Below are positions 48,904 to 63,000 of a stretch of DNA of 64,000 nt, piece after piece (position 1 is the stretch's first letter; each line of letters begins with the position of its first letter). The notes under the pieces are model-generated. The model saw only the letters and a list, made by a program, of their open reading frames with translations. It ran no database searches and was not told the DNA's origin. The DNA is from Nymphaea colorata (taxonomy: Eukaryota > Streptophyta > Magnoliopsida > Nymphaeales > Nymphaeaceae), in assembly GCF_008831285.2 (NCBI RefSeq), contig NC_045143.1, forward strand, positions 22,942,302-23,006,301, given 5' to 3'. The position numbers and the translations under genes are program-made.

Positions 48904-51485
48904 TGTAACACTCGACTTTTTGGCTGGGCCTGGCCGGGTCTAAACCTGGACCCGAACCCGCTTGTGTCAAGAGCCCGTCACGCGGGGGGCTCTTCTCTCG
49001 TCTTCTCCCTTGACTTTTCCTCTTCTCCCTCGTCCCGTTGGGTTGCACATAGCACAGAGAAGAAGAAGGCAGAGGATTGAACAGCGGCGACAGAGGTTAA
49101 CGGCAACGGTGGCGGCAATGCATAGGTAAGCCCGTCGGTGTCTCTCTCTCTTCTTCCCTTTCGCTGCTCTCCGTCGTTCCCCCCCCCCCCCCCCCCCTTC
49201 CCCCGACTGTTCCCTGTCGAATCCCCCTCTTTCTCTCACGCTCTTCACTCGCAGTTCTCTTCCCATCCCTTCTCTCTCTTTCTCCCTCTCTCTCTCTCCC
49301 GTGCTATCCCCCTTCCTCCGCCACTCTCTTATCTCTCCCCTTTGTCTGAATCCTCTTTCTTAGTCTCTCCTCTCTGTCAGCGCCCTCTCTCACTCGTTTC
49401 AGCCACCCTCACCGCTACCATGAGGCTCTTCTTGCGGCATACCTCTCTCTTAAAACTTCATTTTCACTGATTTCGACTCTTTTGTGGCTGTTGAATAGAT
49501 TGCAGTTTGGGACACTTTCTGCCCTTTTTAACGGTGACTAGCATGCATTGGTGGTGGCGACATTGAGAGATTTTAGCCATTTTAGGATCTTTCGAACTCG
49601 TGAGGTGGCTGCCAGGAGGACTGCAACAGCTAAGACTCTAAATTTGGGGTGAGGGAGACCTAATCGAGCTTAAATTGTCAAATATTTGTTGTTGGAGCAT
49701 GTATAATTATTAATGGAGTATGCTAGATTTACGATTTGATGAATTTGGATGTTGGTTAATGACGTTACTATTTTGGGCAAAGTTCTAGGACTAATTTGGA
49801 GGGACGATGATCCATATTTACAATGATTTTATAAGCTTGATGGGTTAATTTTCGAAGCAATTAGAAAGTATGGTAGATATTGTAATGTTGTGGAGAACGT
49901 TTCAAATCATTTTAGTGAGCTTGGGAAGTATGCTTCTATTGATGTGCATATATGTTGTTTGTTGAGAATCTTATGGTGGCGAAGACGCCTCAACTAAGAA
50001 AAACAAGTGAGAAATGTATTAGTGATAGATTGATCGAAGCTTTGGGTTTAGAATTTTGTTTAAAAATTTCTATGCAAGTGCATGTGCATGCTAGATTGAT
50101 AACTGTTTAGGACAGATAAGACCCCAATTGTGCATTAGGAAGCATCTTAAAATGATATCTGCGTAGGACAGCTACAAGCTAATCATGGATCGAGACTACT
50201 CTCTAGGATTTGGCTAAGTTTTGAAAGATGTGATTTCATAAAATGTTAATTTTTATGAATATGAATGTTGTGATTTGTTGCACATGTATTGCCGTGGGCA
50301 ATGATGCAAATAAATGAAATTGGAGGGTAGTTGTACCTGTATTGTATGACGACTAGTTAATAATGTTAATGATATGTGTGGCCCTCGTGTAGAGGCAATT
50401 GGAGGTGTTGGTGTACTCGTGAAATTAACCAACCTCATGAGCTAGCCAGTCTTTTTGTTAATGTGTAATTATAAAGATAAAAATGAAAGAATAAGAGATG
50501 AGAGGCCAGTGGGTTGTCGCATTGTGTTTGGGAGTTGTCCCGCTTCCGCCACTGGTCTCACCTGTTCGAAGCGCAAACGGTGCAAGGCCCCAGGATACTA
50601 TTGTGTGATGTGTTTGGAGCGTTGGGCTCCCGCATTCCCAACATGGGTGTCCTAGGGAAGGCTGAGTATTTCTCCTTGAAATTCACACATCTATGGATGA
50701 GTACTCTACCGCTGCAGTGGGAATGGATCCATACTATTATGGGCTACTACGGGGGTCGTCTCCCGGCTATAGGCCACCCGCGGTGTGCACGTACCTGTAT
50801 TTGCACCCACAGGAACTATCAATTCACTGAAACTAATGAAAATGAAAAGAATATGAATGAAATGTATCTGAATGATGTGCATGTAAATGAAATGAATGAG
50901 AATGATATGTTTATGCATGCCTTGCATGGGAATTGTAATTGTGTTATCATGGCCATTGAGTGGCCTTTACCTGTCGTGGTATATGTGAGGGGCCTTCTTG
51001 TCAAGTCATGTGACAAGGCCATGTCACGACAAGATGATAATTTGTTTTTATAATTGTGATTATCTCATATTTGAGCCCATACCTAAAGGGTTTAGGGATT
51101 TACTGGTTTGTTGTCGTACTGCAAAAGCTAAGCCTTCAGTTGTTTCATTTTTCAGGTTTTGGCGGACCGGGGTGGTAGATTGATCAGATGGCTTCACTCA
51201 CTCACATCATATTGAGGAGGTTTTGGGTCTTTTGTAGTGCCGACGTGTTTTATTTTGATTTTATTGATGTCTTATTTTTGTTAGGCATCAATTATATGGT
51301 TTGGGGCATTTTTGTCATACACAATGTGATTTTGTATGAACTTAAATTGTTATATGAATGAAAGTTTGCCCCAATGTTTCGAATGACATAGCTCCCTCCT
51401 TTTTGAATTGTTGTGTCGTCGCACCTCAATACTTTATGTTTAAGAAAAAAAAATTATTTGAGGGTCAAAAGGTTGGGGTGTGACA
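48904..51485 (+). repeat. Older solo LTR of the Tekay-type family
   Basis: Starts TGTAACACTCGACTTTTTGG and ends GGTTGGGGTGTGACA. Flanks CTATG (48899-48903) and CTATA (51486-51490) match at four of five bases. It shares the LTR blocks of the other four copies (GGACAGATAAG, GGTTTTGGCGGACC, CATGAGCTAGCCAGTC) but is shorter and more diverged. It includes a 19-base C run at 49179-49197. Confidence 0.85.
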
Positions 51486-51841
51486 CTATACACAAAGAAC
51501 TTGCAACATTGAATGACATTAGTGCAAGTGCAAAGCACACTCACTTCGCGTTGGCTTTCAATGTCCAAATGAACACAACAAAGTTATGTCATTTGACAAA
51601 CAAAGCCCATAAAACTCCCATTTTAAGTATGAGTTTTGTAAGCATCAGACATTTGTTTTTTTCGTCCACTTCAAAATACGAGGAAGACTAAGTTGAGTAC
51701 TTTTTATAAGTATTATTAGTTCTTAATTTCGGCGTAATGTCTTAAAAATACTCACACAGGAATACAGTAAGGCTCAGGAACTTATATGGCTAAAACAGTA
51801 ATTCACAATCTGATTTTGGTACTCAGAAGCTAAATGTTACG

Positions 51842-54017
51842 TAGAGAGAGAGAGAGAGAGAGCACAAACAATAACGCTAGCCAGTGGCAAAGCCAAAAAA
51901 TTTTTTGAAGGGAGCACTCAATCATAGATTTGTATATCTAGAGGGGCACCATGTCCATAACAGAACAATTATTTGAAAATGTTAATATAAAAACAAAGAA
52001 ACATTGAAGGGTACGCCAACACCTATGTAGCTCCACCTTTTGACCCTAGCCTGACAACTGCAAATGTAACCTTCAAGCCTTAACTCCCGATGCCAATAGG
52101 AGAGTAGGACCTATGAAAATTGAATAAGAGATACATCCAATATGTATTTCTGGTTCGACCAACTACACTACATGCTTGTTATGAAAGAGAGAGAGAGAGA
52201 GAAAGATGTATATATATTGGAACGTGACCAAGCATAGCCAAGGGCAACAAAGATACAGAAGCAAGCAATGAAACAGAATGACACACTGCAAGATAAAAAA
52301 TAATAAAGTCGTCTGAAGAATCTTGAAATCCATTAGGGCGCACGATGATTTATGTTGACGGATTTTACATCGAAAAGGATGAGCTTAGCTAATCGTTGGG
52401 GGGAAACGTATTATAACACATGTTGATTGCAAGTTCATGATGAAGAGAACCCTCATTCTGAATTGAAGGCGATATTCCAAAGGGGCAGATTAGGGACTCC
52501 AAAGCCGCCCCTAGAAGTTGGGATTATTGCAGTGTCCATACAAGAAGATGCTTCTTGTTACTGCTAGCTGCACCGTTCCATAAAAGGTAAAGGTGTTCAA
52601 GGCATTGGTTAATGCACTTGCTTACTTTGGCAGGCATTAATAGAACAGATAAAATACGAATCTAGCCTTTCATATGTCCATTCAGTTACGACAGCCTCGC
52701 AACACGCGCTGGAAATTGATGCCTACCTGTCAAGGCAATGGTAGAATGAAAGAAGCATCTAAATCGAACATCCAAGGACCCTGCTATTTGCACGTGAGAG
52801 AGAGAGAGAGAATGGTGATAGACCATGACTAATCAAGAATGATCTCAGCAATTGAAGTTCTGACACCATCCGTGGTGGTTCAGAACTACTTCGACACGTG
52901 GGTACTCTTATTGTTAATCCATCAACTTGAAAATACTATTGTAGCACCTATGAACCAACAACCAGGATTTCACGTCTTACAGGTCTTACAGATAGGAAAA
53001 ACAAACTGTGGGGCCGAGTCCTCGCACAAAGCATCAAATCTCCATATTAGGTATTCATTTTAACATGTTCCAACATGCGCGTGCTTGATATGGTTTCATT
53101 GGGGAATACATGATGACCCTGTCCAAAGAATAACAAAGAATTTTTTTTTTCCTTTTTTGAAAGTCGGGAAATTCACTCGTTTTAGGCACTTTGATGCCGC
53201 TCAGGCATGTAGTTCGGCCACAGCGCCTCATTTTTTTGTGTACTGACATGTCAATGTAGCATCATTAACATGCTGAAGAGTGAGGAAGGAACTAGACGTA
53301 CGACCAATACTGTTGAGTGTCAAAAAAGTATTTTGACTTGAAATCCTTGTATTCCGACTAATTTAGGATGACACTATCTATACCACCAATTATTGAATAT
53401 TTTGACGACATAAACCATGATTCGTTGACAACCAATCTTTCCAGGTACACATTTGCTTGTTAGTATAGTGAGTAGGCCAACAATCAGATGCCCAATGGAT
53501 TTTCCAGCTCAAGATCCCTCAGTTAAGTTTCAATTACTCCGCATAAGTCATTTCCTACAGGGCCTTTTCTTTGTCCTCGGAACGTAACTGCCAAGGATTT
53601 CAGATGCAAGCGTGACAAATATTATCAACTAGTTTAGAAGAAACTACCATCACAAAACCAGTAAAATCTTTAATTTATACAACTCATCACAGATTGAATT
53701 ACCAATTAGCCCAATATTCAAGAATTGCATGTCGTATCTACATACAGACTAAATAGAATTGTGCATTACCACAAAAGAGCCACTAGAACCACAAAACGAG
53801 GGAAAAAAATAAGAGAAAAAAAAAACGAATACCTGCAAGAATGGTATCATTTTTGCAGATACCCACTTCTTTATAACAAGAGAACACGTGAAGTTCATGA
53901 TCTTTCAACAGAATTACACCCATTGAATAGTTTAAATCACCACCCTTATGTGCAATCCAAACTCAAAGGTATGTTATTATAACATTTCACCTTCCACAAT
54001 CTGCAGAATAGTCCAGC
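51842..54017. other. Intergenic DNA and probable 3' flank of the DCN1-like gene
   Basis: GA runs at 51843 and 52185. No recognised coding sequence; short frames lack domains. The last few hundred bases (about 53.7-54.02 kb) may contain the minus-strand 3' UTR, but no poly(A) signal was assigned. Confidence 0.5.
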
Positions 54018-57000
54018 TCAGCCACTTCTTTGGATGATCCCGTTCTCCATTAGGTACTCCACAAATTCATCAATCAAATAAGGCCATGCACCCTCAGCAT
54101 CGTAGTTGGACAGCATTGGATCAACCGTCTGCATGGGAGAAGAAACTCAAGAAATAAACAACTCAAACCTTTTGTGGCAGCATTCCTTAACAAAAGTTGT
54201 TTTTGTGAATCTCGTACCAGGGTAGTTCCAAGTTAATACTAATAGTATGGACTTGATACCCAAAAATAAAAAAGAAAAGGAAAGAAAAAAAAGAGCCAAA
54301 GGAGGCCTTGGACTAAACTCCAAAACAGAAACGAAAATGTCCAATGCGCACTCAAACTCCATCAGAAGTACCAATTCAAAAAGTAGAACTGTGCATTGTG
54401 AAACCAAAGAAATATTGGGGCCCAGAACCCATTTTCGATAAAAAAAAATGAAAAGATATAAAAATAAAACATAATATTATGCATTACAGACTCCGACAAT
54501 AAGTCATGATCAAGTCAACTCTTTGTCCACCACCACTATCCACATTGATCTTTAGGTAGTACGATATTTTAGAGACGTTCATTGAAATTGGACAAACAAC
54601 AAACTTCATCCTACTTCCGTCATTGATCCACTTAAGGTTTTTACAAACTTGACATAATGAACAGCATTAAGCAGCAGAGCATCCAAGGTAATTGATGACT
54701 CTTGAAAAAATAGATCAAAATGCCCCTTTGTTCTTTAACAGGAATCCACAGAGATTATTCATCCATATTTATGTTTACAAAGCCAGTGTAGTGCACATAA
54801 AGCATGTTTAAATACGTGCGAAATATTATGTAGTAATAATACACTTACGATACAGTTCATATAGTGTCTCACACTTGCAGAAAAGGCTAAAAATTTAAGG
54901 ATGTGCCAATGTACATTGATGACATTTGACTTCTGTGACAGCGATATACAGATAACAGAAGGCTTACAACTCCATGATGCATCATCATTAGGCACTCAGA
55001 CTTGAATCTGACCGGTCAGCAAACTTTCCAAAATAATAGGCAAGTTATATCCAAAGAAACTGCTAATAGTTTGACAAGATTACCTAAACTTGGATGAAAG
55101 ATACACATGAACCTTTATGTGAGCCGTCTCTCAAGTCTTAGTCATACCTTCTCAAGTAAAATCACAAGTTTATGAGACTTGTACACTTCAGATAACATGC
55201 AAGGAATGTCTTCCAAGTTCTTTTAAAAATCCTAAGCAAGTTATGGATACACACCATTCCCAAGTTTCATACATGACAGTTGCTTCTGTAACTCAGCAAT
55301 CATCAAGGAATTAAAAATTTGTTTGAGACCTAGCAACTTTGCAAGAGATGGCTTTATTCTAGAAGACAAAATGCTAGAGCATGGTGAAGTAGCAGCAAAC
55401 TAGGAAATCAAAAGAAAGGTGTAAAATCATCAGCCATTTGCCACAACAGACATAGCTTATCAAAGAAGAACCAATAATTCATATACAAATTCATCCTATT
55501 GATAATATCCACTGAACATGTATTCCATCACCCGACAGTAAATTAGCAACTCAAATCCAAGCTTTCAAGCTGAACAATTTCAAGGCTAATAGTTACAGGA
55601 CAACCATTAATACCTTGGCAAACTCCAAAAGTTGAGACCAGGTGTCCCTCGAGATTGCTTTGTTGTGCTTTGCCTAAATATCAGAACATGAGCAAACCAA
55701 AGTCATCATTATTTCAAGTGCTAAGATGTGAAAATTTTCCATGTCAAAGCTACCAAAGTGTACATGACCAAGAAAACAAAAATGCAGAAGCTTCCCAGTT
55801 GTGGATGCTTGACTTGAATAGAGGACTGGAACAAACCAATTATGAACCAAAGAGAAGGCAAAAGCCAAAGAGCTTGATTGCACCAGCGAGGGTAAGAATA
55901 ACATGAACATAAAAGTGATAACAAGGTAATCTTAGTTAATTCTCCCTGCTAAAATAAACCTGACACATATCAAATCATTGAAAGTCCCAATCGAGAGTCC
56001 TGACACATCTGCTAACATGATGACACCTTTCCTTATCTAGACATGTAGGACATGTCATTCCTGTTCAAGGAATATAAATGAATGACCTCTTCATCAACAG
56101 AACAATCCAATGTGTACATTTATCAAAAACTAGAGTCAGCAAGACACCAAGGATCCTGCTCACTGGAATTGCAGAAACACACATTACAAGCCAAAGCATC
56201 CAGTGAACAAAAAGACTGGGTATATAACAAATGCATTCTATGAGAAAAAAAATCGTAACTCCCTTTAGATGGAAACCAAATGACACACCTACAACCCAAC
56301 AAACAATGATGCAAGTTTTAAAAGTTCATAAATGAACAACTCTCAAGACATTAGGAAAAGAATTTGCCAACAGCCCAATGCAGACCAGGAAAAAAGCTCA
56401 TCCAAATACTGAAAGCTTCTTTTTTTCAATACTAATACAGAAAAATATATAGTCCCCTCGCTAATAGAAAAAAAAACAGAAAAAAGGAAAAAGTACATAT
56501 GCAGAAAAAAATGACTTTGACCACTAAATCGCTACTAGAAAGAGAGCAGGTGGAAATTATTAGGAAAAAAAATGAAAAGTATGAATTTCTTATCCAGATT
56601 AGTCCAAATTAATAAAATATGGAGCAAATCAAATGGACAACCTAAAGTACCTGCAAAAACTGGCACCAGTGGTCAACCAGAGGCCACTGTTTTTCAGCAA
56701 ACAACAATTGCCACATCCCAATGGCCGTATCAAGTGCCAATGACTTCTGACCCTGCATCAAAGACTAGTTCATGTCAAAGGCTTCAAGGGATAAAATTGA
56801 TATATTTTAAATTTTTAATTTGCACGGGCACTACGCGTGTGGATATCTCTTTCCCCATGTATGTGTCTATCTGTGATGCATATAAGTATTGAAGATACAA
56901 TATCAGAAAGTGGAAACAAGAATGCAGAGGATACGGTGAACAAGGAAGAACATCCCATAGTACGCTAACTGTGACAAACATGTTGGCATGAACTTGAAGG

Positions 57001-60000
57001 ATTCTAGTACAAATAGAAATGGTCATTGACTCCAAATGCTAAGTCTCATGGATGTGGATGTGGACAGGGGTTCAAGTATATAGTTGAGCAAATTAAAAAC
57101 TCTGGGTGCAAGGAAGAACAGACTGAAGTTTGAGATTTGAGAAAACAAAAACTCAAGTTACCTTTTCTCTTGCCCAGCCAAATGCAAAATTATAAATTTC
57201 ACGAAATTTCTCTGCACATGCAACGAAAAAATTAGAAGAACTGCTACACATAGAAAGCTGGCTCTCCAACATATATGTTGTGTATACAATTACAATAAGT
57301 CATTGCACATTACTAAATACCAAGTGAAGTCGGTAAAAATCAAACAAAATAACGCAGTAGCATAACTACCAGCATTTAAAATATTTACTAATTTGTATCT
57401 CTTTAAAATCAAAACCACGACTGAATCGAACATGCCTGTTAAGCCACAGATTTGACAACTAAAAAGACTTGATGGGGAAAGAACAGCCGAACAAGGAGCG
57501 CGGGCCCAGGTATCATATACGCCCCCAAAATAAAGAGCCTTCAACACTAGGAGAAAAAGCGCCTAGACCTAACAGCGCTCAGGTGCACTTAAAGTCGGAT
57601 CTTCGATGGCAAGTCAGTCAACTCAGGCAGTGCATAAATAACAATGAAGCAAGCCAACAAGCTCAAACATTAACAGTTGGTTTACTAGGCTGTAGTAATG
57701 ATAAAATCAAAGTAGGAAAAGCTCAAATTCTCAGATTAAAGGAAAAAATATTCATCTCGTTTTCCAATTAGAAATGAAATTTTGACAATACATAAGTACA
57801 TACGTTCTTCTTTGAGTTCTGCACGCATGAACGGTATCCTTTCTCTGAACTTCTCAATAGAATCTACCCTGGCACAGAAATGTGTTCTCAGTCATCCATT
57901 CTCTCAAAGCTAATCTATAAGAGAAATGTACTCGACTAGAAAATAGAAAAAAAGTAAAATGAGTTGAGGAACTTGGTGAAGCTCTTACCCAAGTGCCTGC
58001 AGACCACCTATGAATTCCTGCCTAGAAAATTCACACATAGTTGCAGCTTTCATATGCCAACTAACAACCAACTGTGACCAAACAGATCTTATTAATTTAG
58101 CACATGAAGCAACAATGACTGCATAGCACATGGCTTTTATGGAGCACAGAGGGAGGCATACCACTAGGATAAGGTTACTAGCTTATCGATGCAGTGGTGA
58201 CAGTTTTGAAACTTAGATTGCTAGAGAGGGGGTAACAGAAAGGGTTCCTCAACACATTATACTTTCTATTAATTATCACAGAAACAAGACCTGCTTGCAC
58301 ATAGACAGACATTTTCTCAAACAAACTGTACATCTAAACATACATAGCTACTGAAAAAAGTTGTTCCCATAGTAGATGGAGTTTTGCATATAAAACAAGA
58401 AAATATTCATGCATGGGAGCAGTGTCAGAAACAGCCAGGAAAATCTCAAAGAGAATTTTCCATGTGGCAGACCACCGCTTGGCATAGGATGTATTCATGT
58501 TGCCAGTGTTGTCAAACTCAAAAGCACGCTACAATCACAAAAAAAAGGCACCTTGTAGTGTAGACCAATCACATTCACCTTGGCAAACAGTGGTGAGGTG
58601 CAGAAGTTTAAAGGTGTGCACCGTGCTTTGCTACAATCCATAAGGTGCACACCTTTCTTATGGTTGGTCAAAAAAGGTCAAAATACTTTTTTGTTAAACT
58701 AGGTTTTTTTATATGAGCACCAAACAAAGGGTGCAGGCAGAGACAGGGCTGCCCCCCCGTGCAGTTTTTTTTTTGGGGCTTCTGCTTTGTTCTCATACAA
58801 CCAGATGCGAGTCCAAGGATTTCAGGATGGAAAGAGGAAAGCTTTCTACTTTTTCTCCAGTGGTCCTTTTTTCTGCCTTATTTTTCTTCTTCTTTGTATT
58901 TTCCCTTGCTTCTCTGGATTCTTTTTTCCCAGGACTGTTTTTCTATTTTCTTCTCCTCGTGTTGCCGTGTATTCTGGGAATGTTTCTCAATGATATTTTT
59001 CCAGTCATGTTACCTTTACATATTGTGATTTCTCTTGTATATTGTTTTACCAATGCCATTGCTTGAAATGGGGTTCCATCTGTTGGGTGTTTTCCTGTAA
59101 TTACTTGTGTGCTTCATACACGGGTTTTCAGATCTGAAACGGTCAACATGATTTCACTATTTCAGATACATATATGTATAACAGAAATGGCTCAGCAGTC
59201 CCATTTTGGAACTGGTTATCCAACCCCTTTTTTCTCTTTCACTCTCACACCAAGTTTTTCCCTTTCACTCTTTTTCCCATTTTCCTTTTTCACAGCTATC
59301 CTCTCCACCTTAGAATTGGTGAATCCTAGAGAGGGAGAGGGACTTGAAAATTGAATCTCATTTTGGGACTAGTTTTACTGGTTATATATACATATATGAA
59401 TATAAATTGTAAACATAATTCATATATTAGCTTTTCACTTTTGTGAATCTATTTTGCAGTTCTACATAATCATTGAAGATCAAGGATGGGAGCATGAAAC
59501 TAAAGTTTGAGAAGTATTGCAATAAAGACACCAAAGAGGGAAATATCAAGATTGAAGTATCATTTGGCAGGCACAAAACATGGCATAAGAGCTTGTGCTG
59601 ATGTTCCTCATGAAATAAAGGCCTTTAGAGAAGTACCTTGAAAAAGCAAAAGAGAAAGACTATTTGAAATTGGAAGAAGTGGCATATATTATGAGAAACA
59701 ACAATACATGACAATGATGTGAAAGTTGGTGGTGGTGGTAACAGTAAGAACAATGCAGTGGGGCCATTAGATCAGTTTGTTAGTAGAGAAGCATGATAAA
59801 CTACAACCAATAGTAATTTAAAATTGAAGAAAGGAAAGAGATATGTGATGGTATGGTCTTTTTTTTGGCAATACTTTCCCTTTCAACCTTTGTAGAAGCC
59901 CTTATTTTGACCCTATGGTAGAGGCTATTGGGACCTGTGGTCAGGCATCGGTTTTTGGTACCGGCATGCAAAGGTTCGAATCCTTTGACTAAAGATTATG

Positions 60001-63000
60001 AACACCCGATCGGATCTGTCAAGAACGAGCTGACGACTACAGGGGAAGCGGCTGACTGCAGCCCCTGAGCCCAGCTTGTAGCAAGCCACGACGTTTGACT
60101 TGAACCTACTTTGTTAAGAGAAGAGAGAGAGAAGGGAAAGACAGACGACATCAACCAAATTTGCATTGATTTTGGTATGGTCAGCACTAATGGCATCTTG
60201 ATTGGTATGGAAAACGGCTTGGTATAGTGAGTACTAATGGCATCTTCTTGGTATGGTGAGCACTAATGACATTAGGATTAAAACCACCTTCTTACCATAA
60301 GATGAGGACATGAACATTAAGAGATGAAAATACAGCAAGTAATAATAAAGTAAAGAAAGTTTTTGGCTTTTGCCTCCTAGGTCCCGGCCTCGTCATGATT
60401 GCTAACAAGGCTGCAGCCCAAGGGGAGGAAGTGTGCAAATTGCGTCTTGACATGGAGGTGGAAGAAGCCTGGATTATGGAAAAATGGCTGAACTCATAGA
60501 CTACAAACGCACCAAACGCTAAAAGAGTTTAATAAATCATGGGTGATGGTTGGTTGTACTATTATAGTTAATAGTTGGACTGACAACACCTGAATATCTA
60601 CATGAAATATTTGAAGTTGTAAAAGAAGTTGGGCCAGAAAATGTAATCTAATTCCTCGTAAACAATGCACCTAATTTTGTTGCTGCAGGAAAGAAGTTGG
60701 CGAATGATAAGACATTTTATTGGTCACCATGTGCTGCTCATTGCATAGATTTCATGTTTAAGGATATTGGCAAAGAATGAACATTTTTGAAAAAATACAA
60801 TTGAGAAGGCCAAGTGTATCACAAGATACATTTAGAATCACACGTGGGTTCTTAACTTGATAAGAAAGCACACAGAAAATCACATAATTTGCACATTGTA
60901 CCTTATTCTCCAAGGAATTGCATGTGCTAAGGAGTTGAATGTAACGTTTTTAGTCCAGAATTGAAAAGTAATTACTTAAAAAAACATAAAGCTAAGCAAG
61001 TTTTAAACATTGTTGCTAAAGATACAAATTTTGGAGCACAGTTATATTTACAATTAAAACAACCATGCCTCTAGTGAATGTTTTTAATGAGGCAACGGAT
61101 AACAAGGAAAAGCAAATAGCTGCCACTTTAAATCACAGAGTTTAGACATAGAAGCCCATACAGGATGTAATTGATAGAAGATGGAATGTATTGTCAACCA
61201 TTACAGACCAAGATATTTTTTGGACCCGCATATTTCATTATAATTTTATTGTTGATAAAGAGATTAAGGATGAATTATACAATTGTATAGACAAATTGGT
61301 TAGACATTTAACTATTTTTTGACAATTAGATGCATTTAGAGAAATGCACAGCTCATTTGGTAAAGCAGTGGCTACTGGAACAAGAAAGTGAAAACCCGGT
61401 AGTTTATTATTAATATTTTTGTCATTTATTAATAGTACTTTGAAGAATTGATAATGCAATCTACATCATATTTGTTATATTTTCAATTTACATGGTACGC
61501 AGCTGATTGGTGGAACTCATTTGTATAAGAGACTCCTGAACTGATGCTTTTTACACCATAAATCTTAAGTTTCACATGCAGCAGATCAGCTTGTGAACAT
61601 AATTGGAGTAGTTTCTCATCAGCATGTATCCTATGTCCATGTTTAGTTGTTTACGTTTCTAAGTAAACATCATTTTATATTAGTAGTTTTGATAGTGTCA
61701 CATGCCATATTGTCATAGGTGCATACAAAATGTAGAAATAGGCTTCAGCAAGAGAGGACAAATGCATTAGTGTTTGTTATATGTAATATGAAACTAAGAG
61801 AGACACATCAAGATAAGGGTCCCAAATGATCCAATAGATTTAAACAAAATTGATTTTGATGACAAAAAGATAGTGGAGAAAGAAGATCCAGAGTTCCCAA
61901 GAAATAATACAATGTTAGAGAAATCATGGTTAAATCCAGAACTAAAGGCAATTCAGAATGTGCCTATAGAAGGGGCAAAAATTTCAAGTGAGTCACAATG
62001 TTGTAAAAGAAACTAAACATCAAGCAGCCAAGGTAAACTTGTTCTACTCTGTCACATGAGTGCAGGTGCGTGTCTGTATGAAAGTAAAAGAGAATCCATT
62101 TATAAATTGTAAAATAGGCCACTTTTTGTAATAAAAGAGAACTTCAAAAGTAAGAGAGTTAAACAGAAACTCTGTAAAATAGTCTCTTTTTGGAAATAAT
62201 AACAAAAAAAGTGTCAAAACAACAAAAGAGAAATCAATAAAGCCCTAATCCTTAACCTCAGCCATGCATGTGCATCTGCTCCCACAGCAAGCCAGGTATG
62301 CCTTTCCCCTTGTCCTCAGCCCTTTTTCTTCTTTTTCTGGTGAGGACTGCAACACCCAAGCAGCACCACACCTGTATCCTGTCATAGGTACAGCCGTACA
62401 GCACCCAAAATAGCACTTCTACTTGTTTACGTGTTTTACATACAGACTGATTCCTGCTGTACTTGTATATGGCATAATCAAATGAGTGTCTTCTTTTTCC
62501 CATTAAAAGCAAAGAGAAAGGAAAAAGAAAACAGGTAATTAATGTTGAGGAGACTGCGAGTGATGAAGAAACAGAGAGCAAACATGAAGAGCCAAATTAC
62601 ATGAATAATTTGAATGATGGTAATGATGACATTGATGATTTGGGCATTGACAATGACGAGACAAGAGATGAATCTCATAAAAAGATTTTAAAATGGAACA
62701 ATGTTTTCATCTTTTGCATGGATATCATCCAATGGATAATTTTAGTTTGACTCAAAAGTACTTTCACCTTGTAAAGTTTGTAACATTTCAAATTTGGGTA
62801 GGTGTATTTCACTTAAACTGTGATTGTTATGCTTAATAGCTCAAGTTTTGTGTGCTCAGAACTACTATTTATTTATAGACAGATTATGCCTCATCCGCTG
62901 GTTGTCGTGCTTCCCTATGCTTTAATGCTTTTGACAACATTCCTTGACACTTGACAGTAGTTGCCAACAAGCACTCCATTTTAATTTAAGCATTCATCAA

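Larger units (their letters stand above)
42966..51841 (-). mobile_element. Old, heavily interrupted Ty3/gypsy relic, minus strand
   Basis: An LTR-like segment at about 42966-43130 (ending GATGTTACA) is similar to about 51655-51841 (ending AATGTTACG): both share AAGTTGA, TATTATTAGTTCTTA and GGAATACAGTAAGGCT-type words. Directly right of 43130 is a pol-side end resembling the Tekay one (complement AAAAGGGGTAAGAT). Pol remnants run to about 45440. Two hAT-like elements (45.75 and 47.69 kb) and a solo LTR (48904-51485) have inserted. Treating both LTR-like segments as one element is an inference; boundaries are approximate. Confidence 0.55.

Noticed and set aside
58713-59066. 117-codon hydrophobic frame in the DCN1-like intron
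   Set aside because: Phe/Ser/Leu-rich product of a T-rich tract, overlapping other spurious frames, with no splice or domain support.
59940-60010. A tRNA gene around the B box GGTTCGAATCC
   Set aside because: No acceptor stem or anticodon arm can be paired around it; at best a tRNA-derived repeat.
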